A stretch of 64,000 nt of DNA, from positions 1-64,000 of the forward strand of contig NZ_AXAC01000008.1 in NCBI RefSeq assembly GCF_000472665.1. The letters are read 5' to 3'. This DNA is from Acetobacterium malicum subsp. dehalogenans DSM 11527 (GTDB lineage Bacteria; Bacillota; Clostridia; Eubacteriales; Eubacteriaceae). Made by a program: the position numbers and the translations under genes. Below, one piece after another: positions 48,774 through 57,994 of the stretch (position 1 is the first letter of the stretch; every line of letters starts with the position of its first letter). The notes under the pieces are model-generated. The model was not told the DNA's origin. It did not search any database and worked only from the letters and a program-made list of their open reading frames with translations.

Positions 48774-51086
48774 TTATCGGTTTTTCTGCATGGAAAAATA
48801 ATATTCCTCAAAATCATCTGCCGCCAACGGACGGCTGAAAAAATAGCCCTGAATAAAATCGCAGCCGTATTTTTTTAAGAATTCCAGTTGTTCTCTGGTC
48901 TCGACACCCTCTGCCACAACCTGTATTCCCAAACCATGGATAATTGTAATCATCGATTCAGCGATCATTTGCTCCCGCTCATCCATGACCATATTGGAAA
49001 TCAGCGAGCGATCCAATTTAATAATGTCCAGGGGCAGATCCTTCATGCAACCGAAGGAAGAATAGCCGGTTCCAAAATCATCCAACGCCAGTTTGACGCC
49101 AATTCCTTTTAAATCATAAAAAACTTTGCGAAGTTCGTCGGTATCACGAATCAAAATGCTTTCGGTTATTTCCAGCTTGATGCTGGTGGGTTTGATACCC
49201 GCTGCGCGAATGCCGCTAACAACTGACCCGACCAGCTCGGTTCCGCGATTTTCAAATGACAATAGCGAAACGTTGATGCTGACGGTCATATCCATAATCC
49301 CCATCTTTTCCCATCGCCTGACCGTTTGGCAGGCTGCCCCGATGACCCAATCGGTGATTGGAATGATCAGTTTTGTTTTTTCAGCAATCGGAATAAAATC
49401 AAGCGGAGAAATCCGTCCCAGATAGGGATGTTCCCATCTGAGTAACGCTTCGGCGTGATTAATGACCTCGTTATGGATATCATAAATGGGCTGGTAATGA
49501 AGTTCAAACTCACCCTTTTCAAGGGCAATCTTCAAATCTTTTTCCAAAATTGCCTCCCTGGTTCGGGATTGATCCATTTCTGGAATATATCTGACAATTT
49601 TATTTTTTTCTTTTTTGGCCACATATAATGCGGTATCAGCATTTTTGACGGTCTGTTCCAAATCTTCTGTTTCCGAGCCCATTCCGATGCCAATGCTGGC
49701 GGTTAAATAGAAAAGCCGTTTGGCCACAATAAACTGAGTTGAAATTGTCTTCAACAGCCGTAATGCCAGGCCTTGAACCGACTGATAGTCACTGGACTCA
49801 ACAATAATGACAAACTCATCCCCGCCATATCGATAAACTAAACCATTACTATCAACACTTTTTAGAATTCTGGTTGCCATGTCCAGCAGAACATCATCAC
49901 CTTCCTGATGTCCCAAAGCATCATTGATCACCCGGAAATTATCGATATTGATGATAATCACTGACTTTTGCTGTTTATCGGTTTTCCCGTCCAGAAACTT
50001 CTGCCTCAGCGCTTTTCGGTTTAGCAAGCCAGTCAGCGGATCGTGGAAATCAATATAACGGATTTGTTCTTCTTTCATCTTTCGTTCATTAATATTTCGG
50101 CTCGAACTGACAATCTCGATCTCTCTTTGAGCATTATAACGAAATCGGGATGCGGTCTCAACCCAGATAGTTTCGCCATTTTTACACGGTTGCTGGATCT
50201 CATAGATATAGGTCTTGGGAACATCCGGTTCAGCGATAAATTCTTTTTTCCTTACGGATATTTCTTCCATAAATTTAGGGGCACTGTTAAAAGCCAATTT
50301 ATCAACAAAGTTCTCCATCATTGCTTCTTCTACTGTATACCCTCGCAGATCCCGAATGGATGGGCTAATATACACAAATTTTCCCAAATCCACATTGAAT
50401 ACCCAGATAACATCGGCCGTTGTATCAGCCAACAATCGATATTTTTCTTCACTGGCTGCCAGTGATGTCCTGGAATCCAGGATTTCCCGAGTCTGGTTTT
50501 CCAGACCATCATAAATCATATTGTATAAAAATACCAAAACGATAATAATGATCTGAGCAGTGATCGCATTGACCAGCCAGAAATTGCCGTACATTTCAAT
50601 GGGCAAACCTTCCAAAATACCAGCCAGGTGCATCAACGTCAAAACAGAGAAAATGACCAGATTAATCGCAAAAAAGACCTTATTCTGTCGCTTATTTAAT
50701 AAGGACACTGCCAGTACAAAGGAAAAGATTACACTGATCATCCCCGCACCCATGGGGCCCGTATAAATCAGCAAAACGATGCTGATCACGTAGATACTGA
50801 TGATGACAAGATACTTTCTCGTGTCAATCTTCAATTTCTTTTTACTGACCGCAAATACAATGATGGCAAAGATCGATGCCTCAATTATGGCAAGCAGCGT
50901 ATTTCCAGCAGTATAGAACAAATATGCGCCATAAATAAGGATTGGGCCACATAAAAAAACGAGCGAAAATGACAACAGTGAAAAGATTCTGTTTTTCCAG
51001 AATTCGATGCCGTTGCTATCACCATTTATATCAAATTCCCGGAATATCAGTGTCGCAAAAAAACTTCTTATTTTTTCTCTGTCCAT
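48774..51086 (-). CDS. Membrane PAS-GGDEF-EAL protein
   Basis: A 770-residue protein: about six transmembrane helices in the first 205 residues, a PAS domain (about 215-335; YRLLADTTADVIWVF to VSSSRNINERK), a GGDEF domain with intact GGDEF but no RxxD site, and a C-terminal EAL domain with EALLRWEHP, the metal-site DDFGTGYSS and EGVETREQ. The EAL part looks active, so the net effect may be cyclic di-GMP breakdown with GGDEF as a GTP sensor or a second activity. It stands alone. Confidence 0.93.
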   Translation of the reverse strand: MDREKIRSFFATLIFREFDINGDSNGIEFWKNRIFSLLSFSLVFLCGPILIYGAYLFYTAGNTLLAIIEASIFAIIVFAVSKKKLKIDTRKYLVIISIYVISIVLLIYTGPMGAGMISVIFSFVLAVSLLNKRQNKVFFAINLVIFSVLTLMHLAGILEGLPIEMYGNFWLVNAITAQIIIIVLVFLYNMIYDGLENQTREILDSRTSLAASEEKYRLLADTTADVIWVFNVDLGKFVYISPSIRDLRGYTVEEAMMENFVDKLAFNSAPKFMEEISVRKKEFIAEPDVPKTYIYEIQQPCKNGETIWVETASRFRYNAQREIEIVSSSRNINERKMKEEQIRYIDFHDPLTGLLNRKALRQKFLDGKTDKQQKSVIIINIDNFRVINDALGHQEGDDVLLDMATRILKSVDSNGLVYRYGGDEFVIIVESSDYQSVQGLALRLLKTISTQFIVAKRLFYLTASIGIGMGSETEDLEQTVKNADTALYVAKKEKNKIVRYIPEMDQSRTREAILEKDLKIALEKGEFELHYQPIYDIHNEVINHAEALLRWEHPYLGRISPLDFIPIAEKTKLIIPITDWVIGAACQTVRRWEKMGIMDMTVSINVSLLSFENRGTELVGSVVSGIRAAGIKPTSIKLEITESILIRDTDELRKVFYDLKGIGVKLALDDFGTGYSSFGCMKDLPLDIIKLDRSLISNMVMDEREQMIAESMITIIHGLGIQVVAEGVETREQLEFLKKYGCDFIQGYFFSRPLAADDFEEYYFSMQKNR

Positions 51087-51199
51087 CAGGGTTTATCCTT
51101 TTCGTTTAATCACGTTAAAAAATTTGTGTTCTAAAATAATAGGTGAATTATACCACGAAAGTATTTTTCATAATACTATTATTCATTTCATCTACTAAA

Positions 51200-51239
51200 A
51201 AAGACGTCGTTTGTATTTAACATAAACGACGCTTTTTTT
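51200..51239 (-). terminator. Bidirectional-looking terminator
   Basis: CGTCGTTT (51205-51212) pairs with AAACGACG (51224-51231), with T runs on both strands. It ends the dehydrogenase transcript coming from 52209. Confidence 0.8.
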
Positions 51240-51249
51240 ATTCGGTTAT

Positions 51250-52209
51250 TCAACCGTTCACTCTATTCCTGATGTCGCCACGACGAAAGTGGATCAGATT
51301 ATCCACAGCAATGTCCATCAGTCGCTGCCGGCTTTCGCGAGGGGCCCAGGAAATATGCGGCGTGATGATGATGTTTTTGGCCTGAAGCAACGGGTTGGTC
51401 AGTTTAATCGGCTCGGTGGAGACCACATCTACCGCTGCGCCCCCCACCTTGCCAATGTTGAGTGCATCACGTAAATCCTCTTCAACAATTAGCTGGCCCC
51501 GGGAATTATTGATAATCAGGACTCCGGTTTTCATCTTGGCAATATTTTTAGCATTGATGATCCCCCGGGTTTCGGCAAACAGCGGGCAATGGAGGACGAT
51601 CACATCGGCTGCTGCAAACAATTCGTCCTGGGTTACATATTGGCAACTTTCTGATTCCAGTTCCGGGTATTTATTGATGTCATTAGCCAGTACCTTCATT
51701 CCCAGAGCCTGGGCAATGTGTCCGGTGCGCTGGCCGATTTTTCCAAAGCCAATGATTCCCATGGTTTTTCCGCTCAGTTCAATCAACGGATAATTCCAGA
51801 AGCACCAGTCCGGGTTAATGGTCCAGTTACCAGAAAGCACCGACCCGGAATGATCACCAACCCGATGGCACAATTCCATTAACAACGCAATAGCAAACTG
51901 CGACACCGCATAGGTGCCATAGGTGGGAATATTGGTCACGGTAATGCCCCGTTCACTGGCAGCTGCCACATCCACCACATTATAGCCGGTAGCCAACACT
52001 CCTATGTATTTAATCTGTTGACAAGCAGCCAGCGTTCCTTTGCTGATCGGGGTTTTATTCGTAAAGACTATTTCCGCATCACCAATTCGCTGGCAAACCT
52101 CCGCTTCGGTGGTCCGGTCATAAACCGTTAGCTGCCCCAATTTTTCCAGACTGTCCCAGCTGAGATCGCCGGGATTTAATGTATATCCGTCTAAAACGAC
52201 TATTTTCAT
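51250..52209 (-). CDS. D-2-hydroxyacid dehydrogenase (glycerate dehydrogenase-like)
   Basis: A 319-residue NAD-dependent dehydrogenase. The nucleotide-binding loop GFGKIGQ lies at about 150-156, the catalytic arginine in INNSRGQL, the glutamate in STEPI and the histidine in TPHISWAP. The N-terminal part matches glycerate/hydroxypyruvate reductases. The ATG at 52209 has AGGTGA 6 bases upstream; a GTG at 52218 is less likely. It probably interconverts hydroxypyruvate and D-glycerate, or a related 2-hydroxy acid. A small cupin gene precedes it by 55 bases on the same strand. Confidence 0.88.
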   Translation of the reverse strand: MKIVVLDGYTLNPGDLSWDSLEKLGQLTVYDRTTEAEVCQRIGDAEIVFTNKTPISKGTLAACQQIKYIGVLATGYNVVDVAAASERGITVTNIPTYGTYAVSQFAIALLMELCHRVGDHSGSVLSGNWTINPDWCFWNYPLIELSGKTMGIIGFGKIGQRTGHIAQALGMKVLANDINKYPELESESCQYVTQDELFAAADVIVLHCPLFAETRGIINAKNIAKMKTGVLIINNSRGQLIVEEDLRDALNIGKVGGAAVDVVSTEPIKLTNPLLQAKNIIITPHISWAPRESRQRLMDIAVDNLIHFRRGDIRNRVNG

Positions 52210-52263
52210 TTCGGTCACCTGTTTCTGTACGATTTTATATGCTCACTTTTGTCATTTTCTTTT

Positions 52264-52587
52264 TTATTCGGGTAGTACATCCGGTGGTGGCGCCTTGATT
52301 AGGATCAGCTCCAAGGTCTCCGGGTTGAAGTTATTAAGATTCATTTTGGTATTTACCGGTATTTTTAAAACAGTGCCCGCCGGATAGGCATAATAATCCT
52401 GGTCATCCAGCTGCAGCGAGACAATCCCCCGCACCACTGTCATATAGACCACAGCGTTAGTATAATGCTCAGGGAAACCGTCACTCTGCTTAATAATCAC
52501 ATGCATATAATGAAGGTTTTCATCCAGAATAATCTTTTCAACCACCTTGTCATTTCCGCCCGTCAGTTTAAAAATCTGCTCAACCAT
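52264..52587 (-). CDS. Small cupin-domain protein (second paralogue)
   Basis: A 107-residue single-domain cupin, paralogous to 13197-13529 (same layout: IFKLTGGNDKVVEKII, HYTNAVVYMTVVRGIVSLQLDDQ, LKIPVNTKMNLNN). The histidine of motif 1 is kept (HYTN). AAGGAG precedes the ATG. It lies just upstream of the dehydrogenase gene and may be co-transcribed. The ligand is unknown; two copies in one window suggest a small family used in different operons. Confidence 0.85.
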   Translation of the reverse strand: MVEQIFKLTGGNDKVVEKIILDENLHYMHVIIKQSDGFPEHYTNAVVYMTVVRGIVSLQLDDQDYYAYPAGTVLKIPVNTKMNLNNFNPETLELILIKAPPPDVLPE

Positions 52588-52727
52588 TGTATTTCTCCTT
52601 TTCTGTTTGCTCCTGCAATCATTCTGACAATTCGATGTTAGTTTTATACCCTATTTTGATCAATTTAAAAGACCCTGGTCATTAATAACTTGTATTCGTT
52701 TAAGCGCTCTATTTTTTATGCATCACA

Positions 52728-52760
52728 ATAGAATCACCTATTGGTTGATTCTATCAACCA
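52728..52760. promoter_or_regulatory. Overlapping inverted repeats before the XRE gene
   Basis: ATAGAATCA (52728-52736) pairs with TGATTCTAT (52746-52754), and TGGTTGAT (52742-52749) pairs with ATCAACCA (52753-52760). The two palindromes overlap, 65 bases upstream of the XRE start, and may be alternative operators. Confidence 0.5.
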
Positions 52761-52824
52761 TAATCAACTGTAAATCCATTGTGCTTTTTTCTCAAAGGTT
52801 CTATAATCAGGGTGAGGTGATGAA

Positions 52825-53952
52825 ATGAAAGAACTTAACATTGGCAAAATAATTGTCGCCAAGCGTCGCGAAAAGGGCCTGACCCAGGAAGATCTGGCCG
52901 CTTATATCGGGGTTTCCAAGGCCTCGGTTTCTAAGTGGGAAACCGGCCAGAGCTACCCGGATATTACCTTACTGCCTCAGCTTAGCGCTTATTTTAATAT
53001 TAGTATCGATGATCTGATGGGTTATTCGCCCCAGCTGACGACGTCAGATATCAAAGCGCTGTATCATCGGTTGGCTAATGATTTTGCAACCAGACCGGTG
53101 GCCGAGGTGCTGGTCGAATGCGAAACCATCATTAAAAAATACTACTCCTGTTTTCCGCTGCTACTGCAGATGGCCGTACTTCTGGCCAACCATCATATGC
53201 TGGCAGCAGATCCGGAAAGCGACAAGACGATACTGGATCAGGCAGTCACGCTGTGCCAGCGAATCAGAGCCGAAAGCGATGACCGAATCCTGGCTCGGGA
53301 TGCCATCTCGGTTGAGGGTACCTGCTATCTGATGCTCAACCAGCCTACTCAGATCATGGAACTGCTAGGTGAAGCCGTCCACCCCTTCCCCACCGATACC
53401 GAAATGCTGGCCCAGGCTTATCAGATGGCCGGTAATCCGGATAAAGCCAAACAGGTGCTACAGATCAGCAGCTACCAACATTTGCTGTTTCTGGTTTCGA
53501 CGGCTTCCGCCTATCTGATGCTGAATGCCAAAGATCTTGGCCAGGTCGAAACGATTTTGACCCGCACCCTCGGGGTCGCCAAGCTTTATGATCTCGATGC
53601 CCTCCACCCCAATACCATGGCTCAAGTTTATCACGCCGCCGCCCAGGTCTACGCCATTCATCAGAATGCTGACACCACCCTGGCGTATTTGTCAAATTAT
53701 ACCCAGGTCTGCGTTTCTGATTTTTTTCCCTATGCCCTTCACGGCGATGACTATTTTGACGCCATTCAGCCCTGGTTTGAAACATTTGACCTGGGAGTTG
53801 GCCCGCCTCGCAGTGAAGAGGTCATCAAACAAAGCATGGTGGATGGCCTGGTAGCCAATCCCCTGTTTGACTTTCTAAAAGCAGACCACCGCTTTCAGGA
53901 TCTGGTTAGACAATTGGAAGCTCATTTAAACAACAAAGGAGACAATCAATGA
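52825..53952 (+). CDS. XRE-family regulator with helical-repeat sensor domain
   Basis: A 375-residue protein. The N-terminal HTH (residues 5-62; KGLTQEDLAAYIGVSKASVSKWETG) is followed by about 300 residues of helical repeats reminiscent of TPR (MLAQAYQMAGNPDKAKQVL; LMLNAKDLGQVETIL). The C-terminal repeats probably bind a partner or peptide. GAGGTG precedes the ATG. The stop overlaps the start of the CPBP protease gene by 4 bases, so the pair is made together. No cognate peptide gene was seen. Confidence 0.88.
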   Translation: MKELNIGKIIVAKRREKGLTQEDLAAYIGVSKASVSKWETGQSYPDITLLPQLSAYFNISIDDLMGYSPQLTTSDIKALYHRLANDFATRPVAEVLVECETIIKKYYSCFPLLLQMAVLLANHHMLAADPESDKTILDQAVTLCQRIRAESDDRILARDAISVEGTCYLMLNQPTQIMELLGEAVHPFPTDTEMLAQAYQMAGNPDKAKQVLQISSYQHLLFLVSTASAYLMLNAKDLGQVETILTRTLGVAKLYDLDALHPNTMAQVYHAAAQVYAIHQNADTTLAYLSNYTQVCVSDFFPYALHGDDYFDAIQPWFETFDLGVGPPRSEEVIKQSMVDGLVANPLFDFLKADHRFQDLVRQLEAHLNNKGDNQ

Positions 53953-54824
53953 AACGACTCGGAATATTTTTAGGATTAACTTTTTTTCTGACCTGGACCC
54001 TGGAATTCGCTTTAATGGCCAATGGAGGGTTGGCCAGCAGCTATAGCATTTTTGTGCTATCAGCGGTAATGCTGATGCCGGCTATTTCGGTGGTGGCAAC
54101 CCGGCTGATTACCAGGGAAGGATTTAAAGATTTTGGCCTCAAGCCCCATCTGAGAGGTAATGTCCGCTATTATCTGATCGCCTGGTTTGGGCCGGCCTTG
54201 CTGATTGCGTTGGGCGCACTGATCTATTTTCTGCTGTTCCCCGGTCAGTTTGACCCCACCATGAGTCAGATGGCCAGCCTCTATGTGGCTCAGGGTGTAT
54301 CCCTGCCAGAAGGTACGCTATTTACCATCTTTATTGCTCAGTTGCTACTTGGCATCTTCCTGGCCCCGCTGCTTAACATTATCACCACCTCCGGCGAAGA
54401 AATCGGCTGGCGCGGTTATCTGCTGCCCAAGCTGATGGAAAGCTACAGCCCCCGGGTTTCGATTATTATTACCGGGGTCATCTGGGGTTTGTGGCATGCG
54501 CCGATCATTGCTATGGGGCATAATTACGGCACCGGCTATTCCACCGCACCCTGGGGCGGGATTCTGGCGATGGTCGTCTTCTGTTTGTTTATTGGTTCCT
54601 TTTTCTCATTTCTGGCAATTCGCACCAAAAGCTTTTTGCCGGCTTCGATCGCCCATGGTTCCCTGAATGGCTTTGCCGCGATATCAATCTGGTTTACCCT
54701 GGGAACCCCCAGCCCCTTTCTCGGGCCCTCGCCCACCGGCGTCATCGGTGGCATCGGCTTAATTATCGTGGGTATCATCTGTTTTATTCTGATTGGAGCA
54801 AAAAAATCAGAATTGCCAAAATAA
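53949..54824 (+). CDS. CPBP-family intramembrane metalloprotease
   Basis: A 291-residue protein with about eight membrane helices and the CPBP (Abi) motifs: GEEIGWRGYLLP (E-E-x3-R), GLWHAP and the later H in ASIAHGSLNG. Family members include CAAX-type proteases and bacteriocin self-immunity proteins. It overlaps the XRE regulator by 4 bases and probably acts with it in a signal or immunity role. No bacteriocin precursor is evident nearby. Confidence 0.9.
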   Translation: MKRLGIFLGLTFFLTWTLEFALMANGGLASSYSIFVLSAVMLMPAISVVATRLITREGFKDFGLKPHLRGNVRYYLIAWFGPALLIALGALIYFLLFPGQFDPTMSQMASLYVAQGVSLPEGTLFTIFIAQLLLGIFLAPLLNIITTSGEEIGWRGYLLPKLMESYSPRVSIIITGVIWGLWHAPIIAMGHNYGTGYSTAPWGGILAMVVFCLFIGSFFSFLAIRTKSFLPASIAHGSLNGFAAISIWFTLGTPSPFLGPSPTGVIGGIGLIIVGIICFILIGAKKSELPK

Positions 54825-54989
54825 TTCATCAATTGGAAAGTCGCTTATTGTCATTTTTACAGGCAAACAACAAGCGATTCTGCAAATTTTCATCGATATT
54901 TCATTAATCCGTTACTAGTATCTTAAACAATACTAATACCACTATTAATTTAATTTCTTCTTATTATATATACGAATTCTAACGTAACA

Positions 54990-55024
54990 AAAACAGTTTA
55001 ATATCATAAAATTTAAACTGTTTT
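54990..55024. terminator. Bidirectional terminator-like hairpin
   Basis: AAAACAGTTTAA (54990-55001) pairs perfectly with TTAAACTGTTTT (55013-55024). It lies behind the protease gene and before the next promoter. Confidence 0.65.
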
Positions 55025-55045
55025 ACGGTAATTAATGATTTTAAG

Positions 55046-55074
55046 TTGACATAATCATATAGCTTTGATATAAT
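55046..55074 (+). promoter_or_regulatory. Consensus sigma-70 promoter
   Basis: TTGACA (55046-55051) and TATAAT (55069-55074) are exact consensus hexamers with a 17-base spacer, the best promoter in the window. A transcript would begin near 55081. Confidence 0.85.
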
Positions 55075-55080
55075 GTGATC

Positions 55081-55347
55081 AATAAAGTTGTGAAGTATGT
55101 ACTTTGAGTAGTTTTCTCGGTGAGCTTGTTTACGTGTTGAAAAACGTGGAAATATGTAAGCCGGGAGCTTAATAAATGAAATCTGTACAGAAAAACATTT
55201 TATGGAACTGGGGCTTGTGTAGGATCGTGAGGTCATACACTATACTATTGGGCAATTTTGTCATAAATGGTATATTGTGAGTTATTTTTATAGCGAAGCT
55301 GGGGCACTCTAACTCTGTATTTTCAGAGTTGGAGTGCCCTTTTTTTA
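55081..55347 (+). ncRNA. Candidate structured noncoding RNA of unknown family
   Basis: Between the consensus promoter and a very strong terminator (55302-55347) lie about 220 bases without a plausible open frame. One local helix is visible (CTCGG near 55116 and CCGGG near 55159, with GCTT/AAGC inside). The signatures of SRP RNA, RNase P RNA, tmRNA, T-box and common riboswitches were not found. A 6S-type RNA or a leader of the downstream amino-acid transporter, whose gene starts 135 bases after the terminator, are both possible. Confidence 0.5.
55302..55347 (+). terminator. Strong terminator of the candidate RNA
   Basis: GGGCACTC-TAACTCTG (55302-55317) pairs with CAGAGTT-GGAGTGCCC (55324-55339), with a 6-base loop and eight T residues. 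Confidence 0.88.
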
Positions 55348-55482
55348 TAGATTTTTCCTTTAAGATTTTGGATTTCTCTACGAACTCGGTATACATTGCT
55401 TTTCCTTGATTTTAATCACTCAATCGAGAAAGGATAATAATCAAGTTAATATAAATTTACTACTTACATTCAGGAGGAAAAA

Positions 55483-56274
55483 ATGAAAAAGAAAAAATTA
55501 GTGATAATGGTTTTAGGCGTGTTGCTGGCCGGTGTTTTAAGTGGCTGTTCCGGAGCATCCGCTGACGAAACCACCTATTCAAAGATTATGGTAAAGGGTG
55601 AGATGACCTTTGCGATGACTGGTGCCTATCCCCCCTTTAACTACATCGATGAAAATGGTGCTCTGGCCGGATTTGATATTGAAATCGCAAATGCCATCGC
55701 CGCAAAAATGGGGGTTACGGCCAAGCCCATCACCGTCGAATGGGACGGCATCATCGGCGGCCTGACTGGAAATCGCTTTGATATGATTATCGGCAGTATG
55801 GCAGTAACTGATGAACGCCTGAAACAGGTTAGCTTTAGTGATCCTTACTACTATGACGGGGCGCAGTTCTTTGCCAAAGCCGGTTCCGGTTTAAACAACA
55901 TCAGCGAACTGGAAAATGGCAAGGTCGGCGTTGTTACCGGTACCACCTTCCATGAATATTTAGACGGGATGACAAACATTGCCGAAATTCTTCAATTCCA
56001 GAGTGACGTCGATAACTTTAAAAGCGTCGATCAGGGCCGTTCCGATGGGCTGGTTACCAGCAAGGTCGTTGGTGCTCGCGCTCCGATCGATTATGGGGTC
56101 GCCATCGAGCCGGTCGGTGATCTGCTTTATACTGAAAATATCGCCATCGCGATCCGTCAGGATGATAAGGAGCTGCTGGAAGCTGTTAACAAGGCCCTGG
56201 CCGCCATCATTGCCGATGGTACCTATGCCGAAATCAGCAATCGCTGGTTTGGTATGAACATTCTTGAAAAATAA
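55483..56274 (+). CDS. Amino-acid ABC transporter substrate-binding lipoprotein
   Basis: A 263-residue type II binding protein of the polar amino-acid family (PAAT). The signal peptide ends in the lipobox LSGC with the lipidated cysteine at residue 22. Ligand-binding blocks FAMTGAYPPFNYIDENG, GFDIEIANAIA, NRFDMIIGSM and the hinge VGVVTGTT are typical of glutamine/arginine/cystine binders. AGGAGG precedes the ATG. Permease and ATPase genes follow on the same strand, with two hairpins in the 187-base gap, which may give the binding protein a higher dose. Confidence 0.94.
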   Translation: MKKKKLVIMVLGVLLAGVLSGCSGASADETTYSKIMVKGEMTFAMTGAYPPFNYIDENGALAGFDIEIANAIAAKMGVTAKPITVEWDGIIGGLTGNRFDMIIGSMAVTDERLKQVSFSDPYYYDGAQFFAKAGSGLNNISELENGKVGVVTGTTFHEYLDGMTNIAEILQFQSDVDNFKSVDQGRSDGLVTSKVVGARAPIDYGVAIEPVGDLLYTENIAIAIRQDDKELLEAVNKALAAIIADGTYAEISNRWFGMNILEK

Positions 56275-56284
56275 CAGTGATGCA

Positions 56285-56319
56285 TTCAGGCAGTCCGAAT
56301 CTTAACCGAACTGCCTGAA
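56285..56319 (+). repeat. Intra-operon hairpin 1
   Basis: TTCAGGCAGT (56285-56294) pairs perfectly with ACTGCCTGAA (56310-56319), just after the binding-protein stop. With no T run it may protect the upstream message end. Confidence 0.6.
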
Positions 56320-56370
56320 CCCATTTAAATCGGATCCGGGTGGATCTGAATGAAACCAAATCTAAAACTG

Positions 56371-56409
56371 TGACATCCGTGTCTTTTTATAGAGACGACA
56401 CGGATGTCA
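56371..56409 (+). terminator. Intra-operon hairpin 2, partial terminator
   Basis: TGACATCCGTGTC (56371-56383) pairs perfectly with GACACGGATGTCA (56397-56409), followed by TCATTTTA. It probably ends most transcripts after the binding-protein gene while letting some continue. Confidence 0.65.
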
Positions 56410-56461
56410 TCATTTTATGGTTATTTTAATTACTACTTATTCAAAAAACAGGAGGTATCCA

Positions 56462-57142
56462 ATGGATGCTATCATCAATAATAGTATCGAATTTTTTAAA
56501 ACCGTGGTGGAATTTGCGCCGAAGTTTATTCCCGGCGTTATATTAACCCTACAACTGGCGTTCTTTTCAATCATTCTGGGGATGATTATCGGTCTGGTGG
56601 TGGCCGTTTTAAAACTGACCAAATACAAGTGGCTTAAAAAAATCATGGACGTCTATATCACCATCGTTCGGGGGACCCCGCTCTTACTCCAATTGTATTT
56701 TATCTTTTATGGGCTCCCCAGCCTGGGGATTATGATTGACTCATTCCCCTCGGCGATCATTGCCCTGGCCCTGCATAACGGCGCCTACATCAGCGAAATC
56801 TTCCGGGGTTCCATCGAATCCATCGACTATGGCCAGCGGGAAGCTGCCCGGTCGCTGGGTATGACCAAATGGCAGGCAATGAAGCGAGTGGTGCTGCCCC
56901 AGGCGTTTAAGCGCTCTGTTCCGGCTTTGGGTAATCAGTTTATCATTGCCGTCAAGGACTCTTCCCTAGCCAGTGTAATCACGATCACCGAAACAATGCT
57001 GCTGGCCCGCCAGTTTGGCGCCGCCACCTTTAATGTCTTCCCGATTTATTTCACCGCCGGGGTATACTACCTGATTATAACCATGGGACTGACAAAAGTT
57101 CTCAGCATCGTTGAACAAAAGTTAAAAGTAAATGAGAGGTAA
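56462..57142 (+). CDS. Amino-acid ABC transporter permease
   Basis: A 226-residue membrane protein with five helices and the EAA loop EAARSLGMTKWQAMKRVVLP that contacts the ATPase; RGTPLLLQLYF is the PAAT permease signature. The ATG at 56462 follows GGAGG. It probably works as a homodimer with the binding protein upstream and the ATPase downstream. Confidence 0.95.
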   Translation: MDAIINNSIEFFKTVVEFAPKFIPGVILTLQLAFFSIILGMIIGLVVAVLKLTKYKWLKKIMDVYITIVRGTPLLLQLYFIFYGLPSLGIMIDSFPSAIIALALHNGAYISEIFRGSIESIDYGQREAARSLGMTKWQAMKRVVLPQAFKRSVPALGNQFIIAVKDSSLASVITITETMLLARQFGAATFNVFPIYFTAGVYYLIITMGLTKVLSIVEQKLKVNER

Positions 57143-57145
57143 ACA

Positions 57146-57871
57146 ATGAGCATGATCGAAATAAAAAATTTACACAAGTATTTTGGCGACCTGGAAGTGT
57201 TACGCGGCATCGATTTAACCGTTGACGAAAGTGAGGTCGTCTGTCTGATTGGTTCCAGTGGATCGGGAAAAAGCACCCTGCTGCGCTGTATCAATTTTCT
57301 GGAAGAGAAAAACGAGGGTGAAATCTATATTGATGGGCAATTGGTGACGGCCAAAGACATCAATCAAATCCGCCAGAAGGTCGGCATGGTTTTTCAGCGT
57401 TTTAACCTTTTCCCCCATATGACGGTGCTCCAAAATGTGATGGAAGGTCCCATCACGGTTAAAAAAATGGATCAAAAAAAAGCCCGGGAGCTGGCCATGG
57501 CATTGCTTGAAAAGGTTAATCTGCTGGATAAGGCCGACGAATACCCGGCCATGCTTTCCGGTGGACAGCAGCAGCGGGTAGCGATCGCCCGCTCTTTAGC
57601 GATGGAGCCGAAGGTGATTCTTTTTGACGAACCGACCTCAGCTCTCGATCCGGAGTTGGTCGGCGAGGTTTTGGGGGTCATGAATGACCTCGCTAAAGAA
57701 GGCCGAACGATGATTATTGTGACCCACGAAATGGGCTTTGCCAAGGAAGTAGCAGATCGGGTCATTTTTATTCATGAAGGTCAGATTGCTGAAGAAGGCA
57801 CTCCGGAAGATATTTTTGATCGCCCGGAAAATGAACGACTGCAGAACTTTCTGGGCCAAATTTTAGTCTAG
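57146..57871 (+). CDS. Amino-acid ABC transporter ATP-binding protein
   Basis: A 241-residue ATPase of the GlnQ type with Walker [10 protein letters not shown] (35-43), the Q-loop [10 protein letters not shown], signature [13 protein letters not shown] and Walker [15 protein letters not shown]. It starts 3 bases after the permease stop, with GAGAGG upstream. It powers import of a polar amino acid by the system encoded upstream. Confidence 0.96.
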   Translation: MSMIEIKNLHKYFGDLEVLRGIDLTVDESEVVCLIGSSGSGKSTLLRCINFLEEKNEGEIYIDGQLVTAKDINQIRQKVGMVFQRFNLFPHMTVLQNVMEGPITVKKMDQKKARELAMALLEKVNLLDKADEYPAMLSGGQQQRVAIARSLAMEPKVILFDEPTSALDPELVGEVLGVMNDLAKEGRTMIIVTHEMGFAKEVADRVIFIHEGQIAEEGTPEDIFDRPENERLQNFLGQILV

Positions 57872-57994
57872 GTTTCCTTTTTGCCAGGGTTCATCAGTCA
57901 ATTCTTCAAACCAATCTTTTTTGAACTTCTTGATATTAAGTGCTATACTGATAGCGACAGACATTTTTATCACGATCAAAAGAGGAGGAAATCA

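Noticed and set aside
55081-55347. SRP RNA, RNase P RNA or tmRNA
   Set aside because: The length would suit SRP RNA, but GTCCGGAAGGAAGCAG-like SRP sequence, RNase P core motifs and a tag-peptide frame were not found.
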